Below are positions 58,144 to 64,000 of a stretch of DNA of 64,000 bases, one piece after another. Position 1 is the stretch's first letter, and every line of letters starts with the position of its first letter. Source of the stretch: CAZEAP01 sp964510315 (lineage in GTDB: Bacteria > Planctomycetota > Brocadiia > SM23-32); contig CAZEAP010000004.1 in assembly GCA_964510315.1 (NCBI GenBank), positions 62,001 through 126,000 of the forward strand, in the 5' to 3' direction. Below the pieces are notes generated by a model. It was not told where the DNA came from, did not search any database, and was given only the letters and a program-made list of their open reading frames with translations. A program made the position numbers and the translations under genes.

Positions 58144-58902
58144 ATGAGAAAGCTCTTTGTCGCCGGAAACTGGAAGATGAACCTGGACGGCCAGCAGTGC
58201 CGGGAGCTGGCCGACGCACTGAAGAAGCAGATCGGGGACGTCGAGCAGGTCCGAACGGCCGTCTGCCCGCCTTTCGTCTACATCCCCCCCGTCGTCGATG
58301 CGCTGCAGGGCAGCAAGGTCGGCGTCGGCGGCCAGAACATGTATGTGGAAGCCGACGGGGCATACACCGGTGAAATCAGCGGTCCCATGCTGCTGGACAT
58401 CGGCTGCCGCTACGTCATCCTCGGCCACTCGGAGCGGCGTCACATCCTGGGGGAGAGCGATGATTTCATCAATCAGAAGGTCCACAAAGCGCTCCAGTGC
58501 GGGCTGGAGCCGATCCTCTGCCTGGGGGAGAAGCTGGAGCAACGGGAGGCCGGCGAGATGGAGAAGGTGGTCGCCGGGCAACTGAAGGACGGCCTGAAGG
58601 ACGTATCCCCGGAGCAGGTCTCGAAGGTCACCCTGGCCTACGAGCCGGTCTGGGCCATCGGCACCGGGGAGACGGCCACGCCGGACCAGGCCGAGGAAGC
58701 TCACGCATACCTGCGGAGCGTGCTGGCCGATCTATACGGCGATGAGGTGGCCGAGAACACAATCATTCAATACGGCGGCAGCATCAAACCGCACAACGCG
58801 GCGGACCTGATGAATATGCCCAACGTGGACGGCGGGCTGGTGGGCGGGGCAAGTCTCAGCGCCGAGACGTTCGTGCCCATCGTGCAGTCGGTTATGGACT
58901 GA
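58144..58902 (+). CDS. tpiA: Triosephosphate isomerase
   Basis: A 252-aa TIM barrel that interconverts dihydroxyacetone phosphate and glyceraldehyde 3-phosphate. It has FVAGNWKMN at the start, the electrophilic His in LGHSERRH, the catalytic Glu in AYEPVWAIGTG, the phosphate-gripper and IQYGGSIKP, and GGLVGGASL. Length is normal. ATG 58144 with GGGAGC upstream. secG follows 20 bp downstream, the order tpiA-secG seen widely. Confidence 0.97.
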   Translation: MRKLFVAGNWKMNLDGQQCRELADALKKQIGDVEQVRTAVCPPFVYIPPVVDALQGSKVGVGGQNMYVEADGAYTGEISGPMLLDIGCRYVILGHSERRHILGESDDFINQKVHKALQCGLEPILCLGEKLEQREAGEMEKVVAGQLKDGLKDVSPEQVSKVTLAYEPVWAIGTGETATPDQAEEAHAYLRSVLADLYGDEVAENTIIQYGGSIKPHNAADLMNMPNVDGGLVGGASLSAETFVPIVQSVMD

Positions 58903-58922
58903 CCAAACGGAAGGCACCGGAA

Positions 58923-59447
58923 ATGGATCCCGAACAATTCCGCAGCAGGCTGAAGAAGGGCCTCATCATCGCCGTGTTCTTCGCGCTGGGCCTGGTATTC
59001 CACAGGATGGGCTGGCGCACGGGGCTGGTGATATACCTGTTCCTCGTGGCCGCCGTCTCGATACTGACCATCCTGATCCAGAGCGGCCGTGGAGGCGGGC
59101 TGGCCTCCTCACTCGGAGGCCTGGGAGGGGACTCGGTCCTGGGAGTCCATTCCGCCAGTCCCATAGCCCACGCCACTTACGTGCTGCTTGCCCTGTTCGT
59201 GTTTCTCTCCATGCTGGCGGCCCGCATGGAGCCGCCACAGGCGGCGGGAGGAGGGGTGCTGGAGACCACGAGGGAGAGCGCGCCCCCCGCCGAGGAACCG
59301 GCGCCCCCAGGGGGGGCCGTGCCGTCGGAGCCGGGGGAGGTTGCTCCGCCGCAGCCGGCCCCTCCGGCAGAGGGAGCCGCGCCGGCGCCCTCACCGGAAA
59401 CCGCCACCACGGAACCATCCACTGAAGAGACGGGCGGCAATGATTAG
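58923..59447 (+). CDS. secG: Preprotein translocase subunit SecG (with extended tail)
   Basis: A 174-aa SecG-type protein. The SecG core has IYLFLVAAVSILTILIQSGR and GGGLASSLGG, and a second membrane helix near TYVLLALFVFLSMLAAR. The N-terminal 30 residues carry an extra helix (IIAVFFALGLVFHRMG). After about residue 100 there is a Pro/Ala/Glu-rich tail, which is typical of low-complexity periplasmic or cytoplasmic extensions in this phylum. SecG helps SecYE move proteins across the membrane. Translation of yicC overlaps its end by 8 bases. Confidence 0.85.
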   Translation: MDPEQFRSRLKKGLIIAVFFALGLVFHRMGWRTGLVIYLFLVAAVSILTILIQSGRGGGLASSLGGLGGDSVLGVHSASPIAHATYVLLALFVFLSMLAARMEPPQAAGGGVLETTRESAPPAEEPAPPGGAVPSEPGEVAPPQPAPPAEGAAPAPSPETATTEPSTEETGGND

Positions 59448-60327
59448 AAGCATGACCGGGTTCGGCTATGCCGAGAAGATATGCGACGGGTGGTTCCTGC
59501 GGGTGGAAACCCGGACGGTCAATCACCGGGAACTGCAGGTCACCTTCCGGATGCCGGAGCCCTTCCGGCTGAAGGAGGTAGCTCTCCAGAAGGTCCTCCA
59601 GCAGGAACTCCACAGGGGTCACGTCTACTTCTCCCTGGTTTGCGAGCGGCAAGAGGCGGAGGGGCGGGTCCACATTGACGAGGAGACCGTCTCCCACTAC
59701 CTGCGCTCCCTGAAGGCCCTCTCCGCTGAGCAGGGAGTGCCCCTGCAGGTGGACCTGGCCTCCATCCTCCGCCTCCCGGGCACGCTGCAGGAGGCAGCGG
59801 TGGACGAGGAGCTGCGCGAAACCCTTTGGGACGAGGTGGTGGAGGTGACCCGTGATGCCCTCGACGCCCTGGTGGAGATGCGCAGGAACGAAGGGGAGAA
59901 CCTCCAGGTGCAGCTCCGGCAGCTATGCGATGAGATGAGCGAACTGATCGACGACATCGAGAAGGAACAGGAAGGCTTCGTGCCCGCCTACAGAGACCGC
60001 CTGAGGGAAAGGCTCAACCGGCTGCTGGAAGGCACCGACGTGGAACTCAACGCGGAGGTGGTCGGAAGGGAGGCGGCGGTCTACGCGGATCGCTGCGACG
60101 TGAGCGAAGAGATCGCCCGCCTCCGCAGCCATATCGATCAGTTCCATGAAACCCTCGGGGGAAGCGAGGAACCGGCGGGGCGAAGGATGGAGTTCATCGG
60201 GCAGGAGATGCTGCGGGAGGCGGGCACCATCGCCTCCAAAGTGCCGGCGGGGCGCCAGGTCGTTCAGGTGCTGGACCTGAAGACCGCCGTTGAACGGCTG
60301 CGGGAGCAGGTCCGCAACGTAGAATGA
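59440..60327 (+). CDS. YicC/YloC family endoribonuclease
   Basis: A 295-aa member of the YicC family. It opens with MIRSMTGFGYAEK and has VETRTVNHRELQVTFRMPEP, GHVYFSLVCERQE, a helical middle, and a C-terminal GRRMEFIGQEMLREAGTIAS block with KVPAGRQVVQVLDLKTAVER, the YicC catalytic region. YicC is an endoribonuclease in E. coli that affects sRNA turnover. The start ATG at 59440 lies inside the end of secG. gmk follows 35 bp downstream, the usual yicC-gmk pair. Confidence 0.93.
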   Translation: MIRSMTGFGYAEKICDGWFLRVETRTVNHRELQVTFRMPEPFRLKEVALQKVLQQELHRGHVYFSLVCERQEAEGRVHIDEETVSHYLRSLKALSAEQGVPLQVDLASILRLPGTLQEAAVDEELRETLWDEVVEVTRDALDALVEMRRNEGENLQVQLRQLCDEMSELIDDIEKEQEGFVPAYRDRLRERLNRLLEGTDVELNAEVVGREAAVYADRCDVSEEIARLRSHIDQFHETLGGSEEPAGRRMEFIGQEMLREAGTIASKVPAGRQVVQVLDLKTAVERLREQVRNVE

Positions 60328-60362
60328 TCCCGCCGGCCCCACAGAGCGGGACGGCCGATTAG

Positions 60363-60980
60363 ATGAACCAACGGGAAACCGAAAGAGAACTGCTGAACCC
60401 GCGACAGGTCTTTGTTATCTCCGGGCCCAGCGGTGTCGGCAAAAACACCCTGGCCGACCGCCTCTGCGAGGAGGGACGGGCGGTGAGGGCGGTCACCGCC
60501 ACGACGCGGCCGCCACGTCCCGGTGAGCGTGAGGGAGAGGATTACCTGTTCGTCAGCGAGGAGAAGTTCCGCCGATGGATGAAGGAAGGACTCCTGCTGG
60601 AACACACTCGCTACGTCGGACATTGCTACGGAACCCCCGTGAAGTCGGTGAATCGGGCCGCCGCCTCCGGCCTGCCGGTCATCCTCACCATCGACGTGGA
60701 CGGCGGGCTACAGATAAAGAGCCGGTGGCCGGAGGTTACGTTGATCTTCCTGGCTCCGCCCTCCCGGGAGGAGTTGCGCCGACGGCTGGAACAGAGGGGG
60801 CGCGACGACGAAGAGAGCATCCGGCGCCGACTCCGGCGCGCCGAACAGGAGCAGGAATACGCGCAACGCTACGACTACCGCGTGGTCAACGATGACCTGG
60901 AGGAGGCGCTCCGGGAAGTCAGCGACGTCATGTCCGGGCGCTACGCCACCGAGAAGGGCGCACCTCAGTCGGAAAGGTGA
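60363..60980 (+). CDS. gmk: Guanylate kinase
   Basis: A 205-aa enzyme that phosphorylates GMP to GDP. The P-loop is FVISGPSGVGKNTLADRL (Lys 28 region), followed by VTATTRPPRPGEREGEDYLF (GMP-binding loop), YVGHCYGTP, and the lid segment LEQRGRDDEESIRRRL. The N-terminus is about 15 residues longer than in E. coli. The ATG at 60363 follows a stop-rich spacer without a strong ribosome binding site. rpoZ starts 4 bp after its stop. Confidence 0.95.
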   Translation: MNQRETERELLNPRQVFVISGPSGVGKNTLADRLCEEGRAVRAVTATTRPPRPGEREGEDYLFVSEEKFRRWMKEGLLLEHTRYVGHCYGTPVKSVNRAAASGLPVILTIDVDGGLQIKSRWPEVTLIFLAPPSREELRRRLEQRGRDDEESIRRRLRRAEQEQEYAQRYDYRVVNDDLEEALREVSDVMSGRYATEKGAPQSER

Positions 60981-60984
60981 GAAG

Positions 60985-61236
60985 ATGAGAGAAAGCGAAG
61001 AAGGACGAATCGAGGAACTCAGCCACACGTTGGGAGGCCGCTACAAGCTCACCACCCTGGTGCAGAAACAGGCACGCGAGTACGTCCGCGGCGGCGGCGC
61101 CTTTATGCCCAGCGTCCGCAACCTGGACGAACTGTTCCGCTACATCCTCAATGAGATAGAAGAGGGCCGCATCAAGCTCCTGTTGCCCGGCGAAATTGAA
61201 CAGCGACAGGCCGAAGAACAGCAGGAAGAAGATTGA
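60985..61236 (+). CDS. rpoZ: DNA-directed RNA polymerase subunit omega
   Basis: An 83-aa omega-type subunit. LGGRYKLTTLVQKQAREYVR is the omega core, in which the N-terminal helix bundle contacts beta-prime. GAFMPSVRNLDELFRYILNE follows, and the tail is acidic. The family is conserved in the gmk-rpoZ-coaBC order seen here. ATG 60985 with GGAAAGGTGAG upstream. Confidence 0.88.
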   Translation: MRESEEGRIEELSHTLGGRYKLTTLVQKQAREYVRGGGAFMPSVRNLDELFRYILNEIEEGRIKLLLPGEIEQRQAEEQQEED

Positions 61237-61268
61237 GAACCCGACGTCCCCAGGAGAGAACATCCGTC

Positions 61269-61823
61269 ATGAACCAGAATGCCGGCAAAAACATCATCCT
61301 CGGAATCACCGGCAGCATCGCTGCCTACAAAAGCGCTTCGGCGCTGAGAGGCCTCATGGAGCGCGGCCACCAGGTGCAAGTCGCCATGACTCCCGCCGCC
61401 CAGCAGTTCGTCACCCCTACTACCTTTCGCTCACTCTCGGGGCGGCCCGTCGTCACCCGGCTTTTCGCGGATGAGGACCAGGTGGGCCTCCGCCACGTGG
61501 AGCTGGCCGAATGGGTCGACACCCTCGCCGTGGTTCCCGCCACCGCGAACTTCATGGGCAAGGTGGCCAATGGAATCGCCGATGAGATACTCAGTTGCAC
61601 GTGGATGGCCTCCGACTGTCCAAAGGTAGTTGCGCCGGCCATGAACGACAGCATGTGGACGAGCCCGCCGGTCGAGCGCAACTACGAGTACCTTCGGCTC
61701 CAGACCGGCGTCCACTTCGTCGGGCCCGTCAAGGGTACGCTGGCCAGCGGGAAAGAGGGCATGGGGCACCTGGCGGCCGTCGAGGACATCGTCGAAGTGA
61801 TTCACTCCGTCTCAGTGGGGTGA
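61269..61823 (+). CDS. coaC: Flavoprotein CoaC: phosphopantothenoylcysteine decarboxylase (unfused)
   Basis: A 184-aa flavoprotein of the HFCD family that decarboxylates 4'-phospho-N-pantothenoylcysteine in coenzyme A synthesis. It has ILGITGSIAAYKSASALRGL, the active His in RHVELAEWVD, the flavin-binding PATANFMGKVANGIADEILS, and PAMNDSMW. CoaB, usually fused behind it, is missing: the gene ends at a stop after 184 codons and dut follows 8 bp later. CoaB must be encoded elsewhere. ATG 61269 with GGAGAG upstream. Confidence 0.9.
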   Translation: MNQNAGKNIILGITGSIAAYKSASALRGLMERGHQVQVAMTPAAQQFVTPTTFRSLSGRPVVTRLFADEDQVGLRHVELAEWVDTLAVVPATANFMGKVANGIADEILSCTWMASDCPKVVAPAMNDSMWTSPPVERNYEYLRLQTGVHFVGPVKGTLASGKEGMGHLAAVEDIVEVIHSVSVG

Positions 61824-61831
61824 AGCGACAC

Positions 61832-62302
61832 ATGCAGAATCCATCCCCGGCCCCGGACCTCAGGATGCTGGTCCGCCGCAAGGAGGGCTGCGAGGACCTG
61901 CCGCTGCCCCGCTACATGAGCGAAGGCGCCAGCGGCATGGACCTGCACGCCGCGGTCGATGAAGAACTCCTCATCCCCCCGGGCCGGGTGGAGCTGATAC
62001 CTACCGGCATCCACATCGCGCTGCCCGTCGGCTATGAGGCGCAGGTGCGCCCCCGGAGCGGGCTGACGCTCAAACGCAGGGTCACCGTCCTGAACAGCCC
62101 GGGGACGGTGGACAGCGACTATCGGGCCGAGGTCGGAGTGATACTGGCCAATTTGGGAGAGGAGCCCTTCACGGTGAAGCGCGGCATGCGCATCGCCCAG
62201 ATGGTCATCGCCCGCACCTGCCGCGCCGAGGTCATCGAGGTGGACCAATTAGACGAGACCGAGCGCAACCTCGGCGGCTTCGGCTCCACGGGCCTCCATT
62301 GA
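61832..62302 (+). CDS. dut: dUTP diphosphatase
   Basis: A 156-aa trimeric enzyme that hydrolyses dUTP to dUMP, limiting uracil in DNA. All five family motifs are visible: GASGMDLHAA, RPRSGLTLK, VLNSPGTVDSDYR, RIAQMVIAR and NLGGFGSTGLH (P-loop-like tail). The ATG at 61832 follows a GGGGTG. It is the last gene of the pheA-to-dut run; a 204-bp non-coding gap and the convergent paaK-like gene follow. Confidence 0.96.
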   Translation: MQNPSPAPDLRMLVRRKEGCEDLPLPRYMSEGASGMDLHAAVDEELLIPPGRVELIPTGIHIALPVGYEAQVRPRSGLTLKRRVTVLNSPGTVDSDYRAEVGVILANLGEEPFTVKRGMRIAQMVIARTCRAEVIEVDQLDETERNLGGFGSTGLH

Positions 62303-62506
62303 CGGAGCAATAAGGGGCTGTTGCAGAACCCTGTTCGTGACGAGGCCGAGCGAGAAGCCCGAGGGCAAGGCGGCAGGGCCAAAACCCCCGGAGGACAAGG
62401 GGCACAGATGGACTCGGAGGGGGGAAGCCGGCCTTATCCCCGGTTGCCGCACTTGCGCCTCTATCGGCGGCGGGGCAGGAGAATCCCGCCGGTTCCGTGT
62501 GGCCGT

Positions 62507-63814
62507 TCAGTCTTGCTGGCGTTTGTCGATGACGCGGACGGCCTTTCCCTCGTAGCGGGGGAGGGAACCCGGCTCGACAAGAGTTATCTCGGTGCTGAGG
62601 CCGAGCGCCTCGCTGAGACCTTCCTGGATCTCCTGCTCCCGCCGTCGGAGGGTCTTCATCTCGTCGGAGAGCATCTGTTCGGTGACCTCGATCTTCACCT
62701 CCAGGGTGTCCAGCGCGCCCTCACGGTCCACGATGATCTGGTAGTTGGGCGTGGTGTCGTCCATCTCCAGGAACGCATGCTCAATCTGGGTGGGGAAGAT
62801 GTTGACGCCGCGGATGATCAGCATGTCGTCGGTGCGCCCGGTGACCCGCGCCATGCGCCGGGAGGTGCGTCCGCAGGGGCAGGGCTCCTCGATCAGGCGG
62901 GTGATGTCCCGCGTCCGATAGCGGAGGGCCGGCTGGGCCTCGCGCGTAAGGTTGGTGATGACCAGTTCCCCCTCCTCACCGGGCGGCAGCACCTCGCCGG
63001 TGTCCGGATCGATGATCTCCGCCAGGAAGTGGTCCTCGAAGATGTGCAGCCCCTCCCGCTGGCGGCATTCGCCGCTGACGCCGGGACCGATCAGCTCGCT
63101 GAGGCCGTAGTTGTCGTAGCCGGCCAGCCCGTAGGTCTGTTCCATCTGACGGCGCATGCGGTCCGACCAGGGCTCGGCGCCGAAGCAGCCCACCCGGAGG
63201 CTGGTGTCCTCCCGGAGGTCGATGCCCATCTTCTCGGCCGTCTCGCAGAGGTAGAAGGCGTAGGAGGGGGTGCAGACGATGTGGGTGGTGCCGAGGTCCT
63301 GGATGAGCCGCAGGTGGCGGCGGGTGTTGCCGGCGGCGGCGGGGATGACCTGGGCGCCGATGCGCTCGATGCCGTAGTGCAGGCCGAAACCACCGGTGAA
63401 CAGCCCGTAGCCGAAGGCCACCTGCACGACCGATTCCGGCCGAACCCCGGCCATGGTGAGGAAGCGGGCCACCAGGTCCGCCCACGTCTCCAGGTCGCGA
63501 CGGGTGTAGGCGACCACGGTGGGCTGCCCTGTGGTGCCGGAGGAGGCGTGGATGCGCACCACCTCCCGGTGGGGCACGGCCAGGAGCCCGTAGGGATAGT
63601 TCGCCCGGAAGTCGTCCTTCTCGGTCAGGGGCAGCCGGCGGACGTCCTCCAGTGAGCCGATGTCGTCGGGCTCGACGCCGGCCTCCTCGAGCCTCTCCCG
63701 GTAGAAGGGTATGTGCGCGCGGGCCCTGCGGAGGGTGTTGCGCAGGCGTTCGAGCTGGAGTTCGCGCAGCTCCGCGCGGGGCATCGATTCGTACAGGGGG
63801 TCCCACATATCCAT
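62507..63814 (-). CDS. paaK: Phenylacetate--CoA ligase family protein
   Basis: A 435-aa AMP-forming ligase that converts phenylacetate (or a related aryl acid) to its CoA thioester. It begins MDMWDPLYESMPRAELRELQ, has HIPFYRERLEEAG, the nucleotide motif ASSGTTGQPTVV, YDNYGLSELIGPGVSGEC, ALRYRTRDITRL, a Cys pair CPCGRTSRRM, and GRTDDMLIIRGVNIFPTQIE. Length and order are those of PaaK. In anaerobes and planctomycetes such genes stand next to an ACT-domain gene, as here (stop 15 bp upstream). It may serve indoleacetate, phenylacetate or phenylpyruvate breakdown; the true substrate is unknown. Confidence 0.92.
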   Translation of the reverse strand: MDMWDPLYESMPRAELRELQLERLRNTLRRARAHIPFYRERLEEAGVEPDDIGSLEDVRRLPLTEKDDFRANYPYGLLAVPHREVVRIHASSGTTGQPTVVAYTRRDLETWADLVARFLTMAGVRPESVVQVAFGYGLFTGGFGLHYGIERIGAQVIPAAAGNTRRHLRLIQDLGTTHIVCTPSYAFYLCETAEKMGIDLREDTSLRVGCFGAEPWSDRMRRQMEQTYGLAGYDNYGLSELIGPGVSGECRQREGLHIFEDHFLAEIIDPDTGEVLPPGEEGELVITNLTREAQPALRYRTRDITRLIEEPCPCGRTSRRMARVTGRTDDMLIIRGVNIFPTQIEHAFLEMDDTTPNYQIIVDREGALDTLEVKIEVTEQMLSDEMKTLRRREQEIQEGLSEALGLSTEITLVEPGSLPRYEGKAVRVIDKRQQD

Positions 63815-63829
63815 GTCGCTGCTCCGACT

Positions 63830-64000
63830 CTACTCGCCGAGGACGTCGACCTTCGCCATGACGCTGAAGCCGGCTTCGTCGAGGGACTCGACGGCGGCGT
63901 CGTTCTCCTCGAAGCGGAAGATGAGGGCCGCCCGGCCGGTGCGAACCGAGGAGAAGGCGTACATGTATTCGACGTTGATCTCGTCCTCCTCCAGTGCCTG
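63830..64000 (-). CDS. ACT domain protein, C-terminal part (runs off the window)
   Basis: The last 56 codons of a minus-strand gene: INVEYMYAFSSVRTGRAAL, IFRFEENDAAVESLDEAG and FSVMAKVDVLGE. This is the second half of an ACT domain of the kind encoded beside paaK (I-x-YMYAF...FRF-x-x-x-D-x-A). The start lies outside the window. It probably senses an amino acid (phenylalanine or tryptophan family) and is cotranscribed with the ligase gene, whose ATG is 15 bp after its stop. Confidence 0.8.
   Translation of the reverse strand, partial: QALEEDEINVEYMYAFSSVRTGRAALIFRFEENDAAVESLDEAGFSVMAKVDVLGE

Noticed and set aside
62303..62506. GGGGCTGTTGCAGAACCCTG after dut, resembling an IS terminal repeat
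   Set aside because: I found no matching inverted partner and no transposase within the gap, so the resemblance is too weak.

Overview
The window is a 64 kb piece of a high-GC bacterial genome with tightly packed genes. Three things suggest an uncultured member of the Planctomycetota or a close PVC relative. First, the gene repertoire: BatA/von Willebrand proteins, LemA, a formylglycine sulfatase, DUF1080, DUF4416, and HslUV next to Tig-ClpP-ClpX. Second, the palindromic intergenic repeats whose spurious translation contains 'GRDARA', a motif I associate with that phylum. Third, a basic 176-aa protein of a type I recall from planctomycetes and acidobacteria. This placement is inference; there is no rRNA gene in the window.

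Layout. 1-3.6 kb: 5' end of smpB, an SDR, a small zinc-ribbon protein, and lemA with an HtpX-like protease. 3.9-7.8 kb: central carbon and lipid genes gap-pgk-rpe-accD. 7.8-12.8 kb: a sugar isomerase-like protein, cinA and three uncharacterised proteins. 13.3-19.9 kb: rsmA, a probable tRNA-queuosine mannosyltransferase, and two BatA/VWA membrane proteins. 19.9-23.8 kb: truA, an internally deleted proS, DUF4416, ndk and a lipoprotein. 23.8-33.6 kb: nine minus-strand genes in a row (tig, clpP, clpX, a ferredoxin-like protein, a fused E1 dehydrogenase, a membrane protein, hslV, hslU, a zinc-finger membrane protein), a proteostasis and energy block. A decayed transposase and its terminator lie just upstream of tig. 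34.2-44.8 kb: a probable carbohydrate-catabolic region (URO-D family, SAM hydrolase, isomerase, sulfatase, glycyl radical enzyme, epimerase, SDR, Gfo/Idh) ending in the first 18 codons of a second sulfatase. 44.8-54.2 kb: an accessory island with a CRISPR-like remnant, a four-gene operon in which an MNT-HEPN toxin-antitoxin-type pair sits between the methyltransferase and helicase-nuclease of a type III-like restriction system, and then 2.1 kb of nested hairpin repeats and heptamer arrays around a small basic protein gene. 54.6-56.9 kb: DUF1080, gene fragments and an exported protein, possibly the other side of the interrupted catabolic region. 57-62.3 kb: pheA-tpiA-secG-yicC-gmk-rpoZ-coaC-dut. 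62.5-64 kb: paaK-type CoA ligase and the 3' end of an ACT-domain gene.

The two best candidates for something new are the R-M operon with a nested MNT-HEPN pair, and the modular repeat block, in which a heptamer minisatellite runs directly into the ribosome binding site of the embedded gene. The most puzzling housekeeping gene is proS: it lacks about 240 central residues in frame, including the expected proline-binding and editing parts.
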